A stretch of 64,000 bases of DNA. Origin: Ectocarpus siliculosus. Lineage: Eukaryota > Sar > Phaeophyceae > Ectocarpales > Ectocarpaceae. Below are positions 46,970 through 61,900 of this stretch, piece after piece (position 1 is the first letter of the stretch; every line of letters starts with the position of its first letter). Location of the stretch: NCBI GenBank assembly GCA_000310025.1, contig FN649729.1, positions 1,311,547-1,375,546 of the forward strand, written 5' to 3'. The notes beneath the pieces were generated by a model that saw nothing but the letters and a program-made list of their open reading frames with translations, was not told where the DNA came from and made no database searches. A program made the translations under genes and the position numbers.

Positions 46970-49900
46970 CTATTGCACGCTGTCGCCCGACCCACAGAGA
47001 AGAGCAACCCCGCGTAACGTCCAGTGACTGGGGTGCTTGCTCCTTGCGGCTAGGGTGACCAAGAAGATGATGTATTTATCGGTCCTCAGGGAGTATTTGT
47101 ACACGGGGCAGTCGAAGCCCCCGTGGGGGCCATAGTCCCCGCTGAGGGCCTTCCTCTGGGCCTTGGTGACCGCTGTCACGTACATCACCGGCACGCTGCT
47201 GAACAGCTCCTTGGGCTTTGATTCAACCAAGCTGGTCCGTGATCGGATTAAAATATGCAACAACGCAACAACGGACGGACAACGTGGAGATTGTTTTCGG
47301 CATGTTTTTCTCTTCAGTGCTGTGGCGTTCAGGCCGTTGTCCCCGGCAGAGCAGGATAGGCTCCGACGCAGCAGGAGCAATAACAATCACAACCACAGCA
47401 AACCACCGATACAGGGGGGCGTCATTGCTGGTGTTTTTTGAGCTGTCGGTGACAAGGTCTACAACGAGACGGCTGGACATACTCGTGGAATTGGGTACAC
47501 CTCTTCCGTTGCTTTCGCTGAAGCGTACTCGCTCTCTTTCCCTCTGTCTCGACCGACGTGATAGACTTGCATGTAAATATGAAACTATTGCTCAAGCGTG
47601 CATACACTCCAATTTTGCAAACGTGCGGCACCAACTAACTCACCATCTGCCAACCAATTAATTTGTCCGAACACCCATGATTATATGTGCCAGGTTCACA
47701 GCAAAGGGACTAAACACGTCGAGGGAAGCAAACGAATTAGGCTTGAGCCACGTCCAAAATTCACACCTGTTTTCGGATCGATTCCACTGTGCACCGTCTA
47801 AATAGAGCCCGTGAATGTATACCCCCTCTTTAGGTGGGGCCTTGACCTGCTCTGACTTCTCGAACTCGGTCACCTTTTCACACAAAGCACAGGAGCATTG
47901 CGTGTCGCGAGGACCATCGACGAGTGGAAGGAAGATCAAGTGCCTCAAAAATGGATGGGTGGCTATTGATTGGATGGAGATCGGGTTAGGCATGACAAGA
48001 ATATCTTGTTGGACAAACCTGTGTCGGCCATGTTTATAGTTATACCAGGCTACGACTGAACGTGGGGGTACGTAACGGACAACGAAATACCGCACGCCTC
48101 GAAACAGCGGATTGTATTTTATCCTGTACTTTGCACCCTGAATACAAACACAATGAAGTGACGTACCCCCACTGCTGCTTTAGAGAGCAACGACTGACTG
48201 CAACACAAAACAAACGCACTGTTCTGTCAGAGCGCTGCTCGAAAATGCTCGGGAATTCTGTGTGTCTTGTCTTCCAAACCCAATGTCGAGTGCACAGACT
48301 TTGGGACGAGTATGGTAACAGCTGGAGGAAGCCTGGTTACCTCGGTGTGGAGCACAACTCCGTCAAGGCTCCACCGGTCAGCCTTGTGCGCCCGAGTGAC
48401 TTCTTGTTGAACCGCCGTCACAAAGCCCTGGTGTTGTTTTATAGCGGTAGATACGTTGATGAGGGCACGTTGATGAGGACAGGAAACGGTGGGCTCAGTA
48501 GAATATTATTTGCATTGCTAGTTTCGAGAACAAGGATATTTTGTCGGCTGACTTCATCACTGGATACCGCACTTACCCCTACACTTCGGCTTAGCTCATC
48601 TGAAATGCTTCGCTGGAAGATAGGTGCAACGTTGTTCTAACTTTTAATTCATTGGTATGAAGACGCTTCGATTACCCTCCAACGGATCACCTCATCAACA
48701 TCGGCAGAGAGCGTAAGGCAAGATATTTTCGCTTTTTCTGTGTTCGGTACCTCCGCGTTTTCTCCTTGTGGAGAAAGCAAGCGATGAGTCGGTTGCGGGA
48801 TGTACCGAATGATAAATCGGGTCTTCTATAGCCGTCCATACCCGCTGGTCGGAGATCCTGGCGAGCAAGAACCGCGGAGCTCTTCCCCCTGACAACACCA
48901 GCTCGAGAAAAGCTAGGATGGCTGAAGGTTCACAAAGGCATTAAAAACTGTTGTCCGTACTCAGGACATTCGGACCTAAACTCTTGGCACCATCTGTGTT
49001 CATATGCGCCCACTCCTTTGACTTTTGGGTCCCGAACTGCTACCCGGTACTTCACCTGGGGATTGAAGAACCCCGTCAGCCAGAAGCAAGGCGGCCTTCC
49101 CCCAGTGAGCCAGGTCGCCAGCTGCTCGTTCCGTGCGGTGAAGCTCGAGAACCAGAGCCCCAGAGACGCGGACATCCACGAGATCTCGTCACCGCCGTAG
49201 CTGAATACCCACTGACGCGGAACTCGCGCGTCGTAGACGGCGTTAATGGCCGACATCAGGTCTTCGGTTACGACGACCTCGCCCCGAATTGCTTGAAGAA
49301 GGGTCTTTGAACCGTGTTCCGGTCATGAAGAGGGAGGTTCGGCGGGGGGAAGTGGCGGGGGAGTAATGGAGACAGTGGGTGGGCTGAAGATGCGACAAAC
49401 GGGGAACACTTTGCGATGATAGTAGCAAGATGGGCGAAGACTACGTCGATGACCCCTATGAGATCTTCGGCAACGATCCGACTTCCGCCGAGAACGGTGA
49501 ACCGATACGCACATTATGTGATTATGTGCGAGCATATACGTAGGTAAAGATGTAGTCTTACGAATTTCCTTACTCGAACACGGTCGGTGGCGGTGTTTGG
49601 GGGTTGCCCTGAGATCTGCATCTTCAACTAAGCAACTCTACCATCGAGGTAAACAAGAACAACACTTGATGTGTGTGTGTTGCGTCGCGTAGCGCTGTTG
49701 AATCTATCACCGATGTACATGTGCCTCACCTTTAGCATACCTCCTACGTTGATGATGACAAGCTGGAGCCGTTGTACTTCCTGCGAACAGTGGATGGTAA
49801 CGGTAGGTGGTAACAGCGGGTACCGGGGAGGCCCGCTAACGTGAGGCCCAACCCAAGCGAGAATTTGGTCTAATTGCAGAAATTTACACGATACATAGCG

Positions 49901-52900
49901 CTCCGCTTCTGAAATATTCCCATCGAACAATGAGTACATGCTCAACAATTGTTTCTCGTTCACGTTCCTCACATGGAAGGTCCCCAAAACATTTTACCTT
50001 CGGAGAAAATAGTATTTCGCATACATCAGGGACATGCCCATCACATCAACTGTACAAGTTGCACCTACCTCTAAAGATATTAACGTGTTGCGTGAAACAG
50101 CCTCCAACCGTTTTAGAACACACGTTGCACGAGGACACTAACCCCTTAGTATTTTCGGGCACGTCCACCCCCACTCTCAAGGGCCGGCGAAACTGAATGA
50201 GAGGCGATACATTTCAGTCTCCTCTGATGAAGGACCACCTTCCGCGTTTCAAAGGAAGACTTGCCTGCATGAGGAAGATGTTGAGCGGCACTCCCAGCCC
50301 ACCCTGCGCCGCAATGCACTCTAAGTAGGAGGCCTCCGTGAATCCCTCTGGCACGGCCAGCAGCAGCTCCGTGCACTTTTCTAGCACCTGCGTACGAGTA
50401 CAGGCGTTGCGGTTTCGGGATGGTGGCTTTAGCTAGATGTGATAAGATTCCGGCTATCAACACCAACGAAAAGAAAAATATGATGTACATGGTTTTAGAG
50501 TCACCAATCGGAAACAAGGACCACAGTTCGCGAACACATACTACTGCAAGGCGACTTCTATCAGGCTGTCGATAACACGAAGCTACACAGTATCACGCGT
50601 CTTGCGCTAGTACATCGAAAATCGTTTCCATTTGCTGAGCGGAGACCATTGCGTTAACTCGTGGATATCGCCACACCGGAGCTTCCATCTTGGTTTCGAT
50701 TGCCCGTGTACTCGACGTGAGCAATTCTGACTCACCATATCCTCCCGCGAACGCCCAGTGCCCCCTGTCGCCTGTTTTGGCTGCGTCTCCATCAGAGTCG
50801 CCAGGAGCTGCTGCCCTTCCTTGTTTCGGAAGGTCAGGTCGGCGTTGGGGTGTAGGCCGAACACCTCCGGGCCATCGATCCCTGGGAAGGTCTGGATGAA
50901 AGCGATGTAGTCCTCCACCTGATGTGGAATAGGGGGTTGGGGAATGAGGTACTCATTATCGGCGATGAGAGATGCCTGATGGGGCAAGTGAGGATCGTGC
51001 ACAGGCTCGTTGCCACGCATGACCATACATACTTCTGCTGACCCGCCACTCCTACGAAGCGAAGGTGGGGTGCGTCGGTTTGCCCCGTTTCTTGCACCGA
51101 CGGCGATACGCTGGAAGGAGACTATAATAGCGAGTCGCATCAGGGGCGAGCTTCATCTCAAGGGAGGGGCACAACGGAACCCATTCACGCGGTAAGAGGA
51201 GATAAGAAGAACAAGATATACAACTACAGCGATGGACCGCACACGCCGCCAAATACCGACTGCATCGTAGCTTGCTCGAAACAACCAGGTGAGAGCTTTT
51301 CTCTTGCTACCTTCGCAGTGATTATTCACGGGCTAGGCTTTTGCATGCAACTAGCTCAAAATCGCTCAAAAATTGCGTTGCCCAATACCGGCGTTTAGGC
51401 TGCCAAAGATGGCGTACATGTCTGTATTGAGGGGACGATTTTCGAAATCAAGTGCCGGAAGCGGAACACTTCGTCGTCCCACAAAGCATCTCGTACACGC
51501 ACCTCATACGAAGTCAAGTACTGCCGCCACTGCCACAAAAAAAAATACATATATATATATATGCCTCGGGGCGCGCTGGCTCTCACCTCTTGGCTATCCG
51601 GAATAACATACTTGAACTGCGGACCGCCCTGCATGGGAACCCCAGGGTTGAAGCAGAAGCTTGCCGAGAGTGCGGGGGGACCCATCCACGTCTCCGTGTA
51701 GGCTTTGAACAATCGCCGGTCGAGATCATCGGTGATCTTTCCACCGTACTGTACCTCTCCCACCTATATATATATATATTGTTTTCAAGAAACGATTCGG
51801 AGCAAGAGGGGCAGAGACAAGCACAACACATTTGAACCAGAGGAGCAACAGGTCGAAGCATACAGCATGCGTGACGAAGGGCGGGGATGGCGTTAGGGCA
51901 TGACTCTCGAATGTTGTCATCTGTTGCAAATACTTCGAAGTATGGCATACGACATCACCCGAGATGAGGTGCTCTTTCAGTCGGCGCCCAAGGTGGGAGC
52001 TCCGCGAAAACGTCTTGCTTTTTGACCCCAACGCTACCGTAAGCAGCGAAGGTTACACTTTCGAACCCCGCCGTCGGTTCACCATGTATTGGACGGTTGG
52101 CCAAGAAACGGAGCCCGAGTAGAGGTGCTTCTCCAAGAAAGTGGCGCACGCGTTGAGGTCGCCGTCGTTGAACTCGTACGGTATGCACCACCCCAGGGAC
52201 CCGAACTTTCGTCGCTCCTGAGAGAAAAAAAACATTTGAATCGGCGAGCGAGATATCGGCCGCGGCAGCGAAAGAGTACGTGCAAGAAAGAACCGAAGTG
52301 AGGGGGCATCGCGATGAAGAATACCGGACCTGTTTTCGTTGTCAACGGCCAGGGACAGCTGATACTGCTGTCCTCTCCCTACTTTTCTCGGCTTTTCGCT
52401 CACTGACCAGGAAAGCCTGGGTGACTAAACAAGACGTCGCGTCCTTCGACGTTCCGGTGGAAACGTGTATTAGTTGCTTGCTAAACCAAAACAACTGAAC
52501 AGCGTGAGTGTGATATTTCCGTGAACTTTCAATGGCCGCACGGGTATACTAGCACTACCGAAGGTCACGTGCTTCAGGCTAGTTCCGCCTGGGTCATGGG
52601 TCGGTGTTGAGGTGGGCGTTTTGCATCGGGATTCGGGGGGAAGGACAAGGGTTCAGGTATCGAGTTCGTGTTTGCCGTCCATGACATGAATGTTTCTACC
52701 CACCTGCACGACCGAGTGCAAGAAGCAGAGGCTGTAGAGGAGGGCCCGCCACTGCGAAGAATCGACCCGTTCAAGCTTGTCCTGAAGTTCATCCAGTCAC
52801 ACGAACCACGCGAAATTGGCTCGGGAAGTCTCAAGTTCGGTCGGAATGCTAGGAATTCGCGACTGTAGCCGACAGGATAGGGTATCATACGATTTGCACA

Positions 52901-55900
52901 GGCCCCCTTTGGACTCGAATTATGTTCCGACTTGGTGTTGCTGTGCCTGAATCGCATTCTTCCTGTGGGCCCCGACACGAGTACTTTACGGCAGCGTTTT
53001 GACCGGGTCTTCAGGCAGAGACCGTGTGTCGATCCAACCACAAATAGAAACTTCCGCGAATCCACCGAGACAACAAGAAGATGCAGGTTTGAGGGGGAGG
53101 GGCGCGCGGGCCTAGCCTACTTCACAGCAGGAGGATGAACAACCGTTTCGGCAGCACTACTACAAACAAGTGATATGCACGAGCATATGCTATGTGTCGA
53201 CGAGCCCAACCGTAACGTTCAGTCACCATTTAGTTACCGATTTAACGGCACAGGACGTTTTTGCTGCGCAACCTCTCCTTGTTGGCACCAAAACATTGAA
53301 AAAATATCTCCACCAAGCGCGAGATACGAACTATTGTACGTTTTGGTTGCCAACGAGTTCACAGCTCTCGAAAGAAAATCGGTATCCACCACTTCCTCGG
53401 CGTTTCTGGCGCGTGGGTAACTTTCTTGTCTTTGACAGCGTGTTGTTTCTTCGGAACATGATATAGATACGTCTGCGTGACTGCTGTTCGTACCACGACG
53501 GGCATGTGCCCACTAATACACGGAAGGGGAAATATATCCCTCTCATTTTTCTCGCCTGGTCGACAATCACTGTGAATGACCGCAGCAAGCCTGCTCGCAG
53601 TCCTTTGGGCGGCTCGTTAGTGACCTTGATGCTCATCTGAAGGAGGCCTATGGGGAACTTTGGGTGCGGCTCGCTCGTGATGAAAAGCCGGAAATCGGTG
53701 TGGCATGCTGGAAGCGTCTGGGAAACAAAATATTTGATGGGTTGGCAGAAGCGAACAACGACAAAGAAAGTAGTCGGAATTCCATGTGGAACGCGTAGAT
53801 CATGATCACCAGGGAGGAAACAAAGCAATGCCCAATGATTTCGATCTAGCAAGCAGTAGGTCAGGCGAAGAAACAATAACGTGGTAAACCAGGGTTTGAA
53901 ACAGCTTACGGGGTAAGAACGAGTCGATCTCGGCAACGCTCAAGCCTTGACCGTTCCACAGGGAGATAATATCCGCAACTGATCTTGTTTTCGCAGAGTA
54001 AACCGACTGCCGCCATCGTACCTGGAGATAATCTTCCATGGTCTCCATGTAGTCCAGGCCCAGGTGACAGTTCTGTAGGAGGACCCAGCTTCCGTTTACC
54101 GTGGCAGCTGCTATCGCCCGAGAGGCTACCACCGATTGACCCTTCATTGCACACGGTCACCGAAACCACGCAGAAACCAGCGCCCAATATATCGGAATAA
54201 TCACAACTGAGACTTTGTTGATTTGCTCAAGGCTCGAGGGCGCATGTCCTCTACAGCGACCAAGCCATCACTTTAGATACGCTACGCCCTAGCCCGTCTT
54301 TGAACCGGACGAGTGCGGAACGTGGTCAAGTTCTTTCAAGTCAAGAAAGCACCACTTTTCGTCGGTCGGATTCTTCGTCAGTAAATGAAATCGGGTATGC
54401 GCAATTCTGCCATGACACCAATGCTTGAGCAAGTGCTGCTGGGCGTGATAGAACTCCCGATATTTTTTGTGTTTAGAAAAACATTCAAGTATTGCAGCAA
54501 CAAGTACTTTCAGTTTGCGCGAACAACCCCTGAACTGTTTTATGGGCTTGTCGAGGTGTCATAGCCGTAGATGCCCCGCCCCCCCGTGCGTACCTCTCCC
54601 ATGCTAACGCATGCGACGTCCGTCTTCTTCTTCCTCGCCAACCCCTCGATAGAGTCCGTTGGGTCGGCGCCGGCACTCAGAAGATAGATCACTGGGGTCG
54701 AGCAGTCCATCTCGTTGTACACAGACTCCACCTTTGATTCAGCGCAAAATAACAGAAAGAAGAATCGACGCCACGATGACACGAATCAGGAGAAAGCAAG
54801 TTCCACCCCATCGTTGTCTCAAATTCCGGCGCTCCAGTTCTTCAACCCCATCCGTCCAACCTCTAGGACCCGTGATCACTGTTCCTACGCCTATTTATAT
54901 GTAAATGCTTATTTCGCGAGACACGAGTGCGAAGCTCTTGTTTCCATGATTAGGCCTCAAACGACAATACCTCATGAACTCATGACATGCATGTCCGTCG
55001 CGGCCCCTAGTTGGCTTTCTTACCGTATCAGTCAGGGGTTCCGCAAAGCGAGGTCCCATGGCAGGCAAACGAGACCCTGCGTGCTCGACGGTGTCGGTGA
55101 GCCTGATGAAGTTGTTGACGCACAACAACGTGCGGTCCTCTCGGAGGGATCTGCATTACGATCGATATGACATGGAGATCGGGGCACGTTAACAACGAGA
55201 TCAAATAGATAATCGGCATGCTGTGATAGGTTGGGGTGTACCGTAGGACGGTGCGTTGCCATCATTAGTTGGTGCCGACAGGCAGATTGACGGCATGATA
55301 GACGCTACGCTTTTAGGGTGGACACCCGATGAACAAATTAGTTGCACCTCCAACAAACAAAACTTCTCCACATTTTGAGACTTACCACATAATCTCAAAC
55401 TCTTCGTTAAGGTACCTGACGAGAAGAAGTCGGTAGAACGCGCCGACCGAGGGATCTGCAGCCAACCGGCCCTCGAAGTATGGGACCGGGATTTCCTCCG
55501 GCTCATTCTCGGCGTACCACAGCTTCCACGCGGCCTCATTCCGAATTATCTCGTCGGGGAGACTCTGTCAGGATTGTTGTCGTTGTTGGACACGCTTTTC
55601 GGTTTGAGTATTGTTGAACAGTCAAACGTCTCCTCCCACAAACACTGTTAAGAGAAGGGTCGAGCTGTGTGCAGCAGAGTGAGAGTCGCAACGTATTGTG
55701 TGGACAAGATGTCAGAAAGATAGAGTCGCGCGAGTTTTGAGCACATGTTGTCTCCGCTAAGGTGAACTACGTCCGGGAAGGGCTAGCTTGTGCCGGAACC
55801 CAAAAACAAAGTTGGCATCATGGTAAGAATGCCAGTGTAGATTGAGACTTGACCGCTTACAAGAGTCCTTCATCAGCCCAGAGTAGAGCTAGCAACTTCT

Positions 55901-58900
55901 ACCCCCCGTGCAGTGTCTTGCCTTGAACATCACGTTGTCTCTGCTGAGCTGGATGGCGTTGAGCCACGCCGGGTCCGCCAGCCACAGGTACGGTTTCGGC
56001 TTGACGGCATTGAGGTCGAGGGCGGCGCCTCCCTTGATGAAAAGGGTCACGTCCGACTGATCCAGCCGGCGCGCCGTCAGCAGAATCTTAAGCGCCAAGA
56101 TTAGCTTGAAGCTCAGCTTGTCCTGCTCGTACAGGCCTCTATTTTGTACGAATTCATATTTCGCGTGAGGTGGGTGCCGGAAGTGAACCAAGTTGTGAAT
56201 GTTATGTAGCCATTCTCAGTATCTTTCTTGGAAGGTGATAACCATGAACGGATTGGCTAAGATGGTGCGCCGTCGGGTTGATCTCATGTCGGTACGTCCT
56301 GTCTGACCACGTTCTTACGACGTTGCATATCATGATTCTAGCGATGTTCGACACTAATTCGTGGGTAATCTGGGTGTATGATCATTGTTTCGTTTACTCT
56401 GATCGATTCGGAAGCAATTGAACACCCGTGCTCGAGGACGTTATCATACTTCCAAGCACAAGACACGACGCGTAGACTACAGGAATACCACGTTGTTCAA
56501 TTCACCTGGAAATGTATCTGTAGACGTTGAACGTCATGGTCTCGATGATGTTCCACACCCTCTTGGACGCGAGGGATGCCTTGTCCGCCACATCCATGGC
56601 CCTGAATAGTTGGGTTTCCGGAACAAAATAAAAATAACAAGCGGATGAAAGTGGGTCGTGTGTTATTAATGCTTCTCGGACCCGAGGTGTAGCTGCGGGC
56701 GCGCCAGGAAGCTTACATCATGACACCTGGATCTTCAAGGATGATTGGGCATTGATAGTTCGGGTAGATTACGCCCGGAAAACCAACACGTTTTCGCTAC
56801 AATCGGTTGCCTTCGCCGGTTCTGATGCCCCTGTGCTGGTGCAACGCTAGTGTCACGAACGACCACTCCGTTGAGAAGGAGAGAAGGAAAGCAACACCGG
56901 CAACTTTACACTTGTTCATTATCGCCAACCCGCCCCTCCAATCCCCGCCCCTCTATACCTGGCTACGAGTGCTAACCGAACTCCTTGGCAAACATCCAGC
57001 TTAATTTAGTGGCACCTGGTAAAGAGCGTCTGAAACTGGTCCAGGCTAGTCTGGTACATGACGTTTACGAGGCTGAGGTCCACGATGGTGAAGTACATGA
57101 CCGCACCGCGGGTGGCGACCGGGCGGTACTGCTCTCGCTTCTCGTCGATGCCCTCGCGCATCTCTCCGGCTGCGACGAGCTTGTCTCGCACTTGGACGGC
57201 CTTCTTCTTCGTTTCCGCAAGAGCGCCTTCCATGTTTTGTTTCGAAGTAGGGCGTTTTCGAAAAGCAAGGGGACGTGGTCGGTCTAAACTGATTGGCCAG
57301 GCCGCCACATGGGACTGCAAGCGGAGGTTATCGCTTCGGTGTCGGCTGATCTACAGAAGCGGTTGTCGAACAGCACGAAAAGGAGCAGGAACTTGTCGCA
57401 CCACCATCAGCAGAAATGGCACAAACCTCATCGATGAAATTGACAGTATGACGACGGAAATTACGACAAGTATTAGTAGGAGGCATGCGCTGCTGTTAGG
57501 CCTCGGTGTTGTCCACGACAGTTGCCGTACGGAGGGTGGAAGTAGGGTTGTGATATGGCATGGAAATGTGCAGCGAAATAATCAATTGTAGAACAGGTAC
57601 TTGCTCGCGGTATACGTACGAACGTAAAGTTAAGACTGATGAATCAGCAAGGCCTTGACCGGCCAAGGATGACAAGTATGACATACAACGACGTTACAAC
57701 AACAGCAACAGCTTCAACAAGGGACATATTCCCCAAGGTTGAACCCACCAATGAGTTCTTCGTCGTCAAGAAGGTTGCCAGTGTTGGCGCTGAGTCGCTC
57801 GAGCAGCAGCTGGTCCAGGGCCATCAGAGCCTTCGTGTTGTTCGTAACCTGTGGCAGAGTTCGATTTTTCACTCGTTTGAAGGCATTGTCTCGGAGTTGA
57901 TGTCTGCCAAGAGCCAGAGCCACACATTTTTCATGCTGTGCTGTGACATACGTCTTTCATGCAGTGCCTTGAACCTTCTTCACACCCAGCAACGGATGGT
58001 CTCGAGATCCTGGTTTGGCGCCCCTGGTTGTTGGCTCTTATTGCATCGCTCTAGTGCAAGCTGTTCTCAAGCCATCGAAGCCTTCGTGTTGCTGATTGTG
58101 ATAGTTGTAGCCGTCGGCACAAGTGTTTATAGAGAAACTCCCAGGATGCTCGCTGACTTTCTGCGAGCTGTCAGGTTTGTGTCGATCGGTGACTCCAGGT
58201 GAAGCGTGGGTTGAACCGCGGCCACGTGTTGATATGTCTTCTTCCTTGTGGGAACCGGTTTTGGATGCTTCTCGTACACTTTCAGGTGGCAAATATCTCG
58301 AAAAAAACTTTCTTGAGCCCATTGTTCCTGGAGGTTTTTCTTCGCCTTCGGGGCAGTTTTGTCTCGCAGACGGTGTTCTTGGAGACGACACAACAACGAT
58401 ACTACGTAGAGCGAAAAGTTCCGTTTTTCCAGCTGCTGATTCCAAAACTTTTATCGTTCTTCTTTAGCAGATTGATACTCACCTCTTCAAGAACGTTCTT
58501 AAGTTGTTCCTCAAGGCTCTTCTGTTCCTTTTGGATGACGCCTCCAAGGAGCTGTTCTTCGAGGCCCTTTTGCGTCACGGTGAAGTCCACCACAGTCGTC
58601 TGAACACCAGCGAGCAGCAGTGGTGGAAGCAAGTATGCTAGGGTCATTCTCTATCGGTTGCCGACTATCGATTGCTGATGGATCGCAAAAAAAGGTACCA
58701 GGTGTAGGGGTTGTGCATCCCGAGCCCCCCTTGCCAACCATGACAGAATTCGGTGGCAGCAGCGCCAATTCTACCACACCCACGAACTCAAGCCTCCCTG
58801 TTTTCCAACCTGGCCATAGAATCACGAAGACGACAAGCATACTTTACGTGATGTTCACCTTCGCTTGGTTCTCGGGGCTTAGATGCGGATTTGGTAGCCG

Positions 58901-61900
58901 GGTGGTCATGTAGAGCATGAAGGAATCACTAAACTCGCACATCTTGTCGGCCACGTTGATATACTTGCTCCGAGCCTTGACGACAATCTGGCGAGATAAG
59001 ACAAAGGAGGGGCAGGCACAAGGAGAACGACACAGAAATTTACTCTTAGATGTACCGTACAATACGAAGACTCAGTGGGACTTCCTCAATATACCTGCAA
59101 AGGCGACACCTACGAGGCTGAGGTAATCAAAGAACTTCTCTGTCATATCTCCCACGGTAACCACATGCTTCATTCGAGCGCAACCATCTTGCAAGACTGC
59201 ACCACCCGCATGTATAGTCTACTGCGGCACGGATGGGAAAAATATGTTGAACACAAACGGCAGTCTAGCACGGATCCATCTGTTTCTCGAGACTTGGCCA
59301 TTGACGGTCCCACTAACGCCGAGTTGGCGGGCGCCGCTTGCTACTTCTACACTGTGCGTACATTCCGCCGGCTGTCGAGTACAAAGAGGACCAAAACCAC
59401 ATTCCAACTCCCGTCGACCGCAAAAAGCAGGCCATAATCCAAGTGTCGAGGGTCCGATAAAAAGTGTCGAATCAAGCAACACCCTTTAACTCCCGCAAAC
59501 TGACAACTGCTTTCGTGCCATGCCAAACTCAAATCCATTACAATCTTTGTGCTTTTCCGTAGAACAACGGTGGCGTAGAAAGAAGAACCCGCGCACGCCC
59601 CTCAAATATACGGTACCTGTTTTTCAAGAACCGGTGTGAGCATTGGGTCAATGTCTTCCTCAACTCCTGCAATGATTAGCGCCTTGCCCTCCATCATGCA
59701 GTACTCGAGCGTGTCCCTGAGCTTGTCGCTGGAGAACGACGTCACCCCGGAGGCCGGCAACCTGTCCTTCTCGTGCCGGCGGATCCAGTTCAGTGCCTGC
59801 CCTTGTGGATCTATTAGCAGGGGATATCGCGAACTCCGAGTAACCTGCAAAAAGATAATATCCCGATGTCTCTGCAAGTCAGTACAATAGGCGTATGAAG
59901 AAATGGACGCCGGGAGAAACCGCCCCCTTTTTATCACAAACAACAAATGATGGGCTTGGGAAACACATAGTTCTTCGAGTGGGGGAAGATAGTCTTGTTG
60001 AAATCGGTACTACTCGCGACAATCACATTAAGCCCAAAGTTTGCCCCTGGGACAGCGACGCACAGAACCAATGCGTTATTCCCCATCTCAACTTTTTTCA
60101 TACGACGCCATACATGTCCAGGTCTGCAATAATCAACACGGGAGGTTCTTTACAATACTCTACATGGTTCTGTGTATGTCGTGCGTGCTGTTCCCTTATT
60201 GGGAAGAAATTGTGAAGCCCGTGCCTTCATAACTGAACTTTGGGTACAGGCCTGGAGTGGCACACCCTACGGTCGCGTGAGTCATCACGCGTGGCTGCCC
60301 GATCGCTCGCTCGCTCTGTTCGCTTACCAATATTCCGTTTTGGATCGAAAGGGGGTCTGTGGGGAGTCCGTCTAGGTTCCAGTCTCCGATGGTGCCCATG
60401 TCCACCAAGAAAGATGTGAGGTCCAGCCCTTTCGTCAGCGGGATGCCCCTGGATACCAGATCGTCAGAAAATCTGCGACCAGAAGAATTTGGTTTAAGCA
60501 AGGCAGGAAGGGCGTCGATGCACAAGGTATAGGAGAGATCGGTTTGCGATATCATCGGAGAATATTCGTACTGTAACAGCACGGAAGTTGTTAGGGCGTT
60601 GTATAGGTATGCGAAGTCGAGGGAAAATCTACGCGCTTAACTATTATCGATATCTTGAACAACATGGTGTTGACGTGAAACGGGGAGGGTGCAGGTCAGG
60701 AAGACGGGTTTGCTCTGAACACCATGTAGTCGGAACACCTTCGAAGAGACGACTAAGGAGTTTCGCAACACCGGTGGACGTAAATGCCAACACACCAGAG
60801 TTCGTACATGGTCGTAAAGTAACCTCTGCATAAATCGGACAATCGGAGTGTTGAATACCGGTATGTACTTCAGGTGCCTTTGAACAACAGAGAGACCGCG
60901 CGAAACTCCCTCATACGGCGTTCAATGGGTTAAGACGTGGTAAGGGTGCCACCAACTAGATATTCCGTGTTTCGCTTTGTCTGGTACGGGCGTACCTTGT
61001 CTTGACCAAGTGGTCACGGAACTCTTGGTTGAAGGGACCGCAGTACCCCACAAACGCGCAGGAGAGGGCGACGTCGCCCACAAGCCTCCGCTTGGTGTCG
61101 GCGAACTTTCGGCTGTCTTCTGTCCAGCGGGTACGCTCCCCTCCGAGCCCAACTATCAGGGCGGTGGCCTTTACACGACAGAGCGAAGCAAATAAGAGTC
61201 GTCGAGGAGTAAGGTACGCGGCACAGGGGCGTGCTGTTGGTTTTGTGGGTTTTGAAATTCGGGGACGCAACAGAACAATGACACCAACCGTCAGGCCGAC
61301 GATCAGAGCTTGCATCGCCCACAAACGAAAAACAACCCGCGAAACAGACAGCAACAACGCCAACAGGTGTCACACATTGAAGATGAGAGTTCCCCGTTAA
61401 TCTTGACAAGCGATTCTGCACGATAGGGGTATTGTCCGCAGGCCAGCGGTCTTGATGGTCGACGATTCGAGCGGCTACTTCGAGTGAAGGAAAGAGACGA
61501 AAAGCTCTCCGCGACGCGATCTTCGACTGTGCTTGACGTTCGGTTTGGGTTCTCTTCCGTTGAAAGTTCGAGTGTTCAAGTGTTTCTCCGGGAAAAAAAA
61601 AAGGTTTGGCGACGACTCGTTGCCATGGTTTCGCCGTCACATACAATAGAGCCTTTGTGAGATGGTAGGATATCACTAGGCCAGTGAGACAGCACCATTC
61701 GTCGAATCTCATTTTTCTCTCGAGTGCATGACAGGCTCTATCTTTGAAGTCGTTTGTTTCTCGGGACCAACTCCCGATTCAGCACCTGTTCCATCCTACT
61801 CCTTGTACGAGCGGCGTTTTCCTCGATAGCTCTCTTTTTCGCCATCTGGGCTTCAAACTTGGTTTGGAGTTTGGTCAGCACGTCCTGACAGTTCTGCAGC

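Noticed and set aside
53537-53580. GT donor after the codons for SFT in the dynein exon at 53717
   Set aside because: It keeps frame but deletes five residues whose presence restores the family spacing to the next Trp; the GC donor at 53555 fits better.
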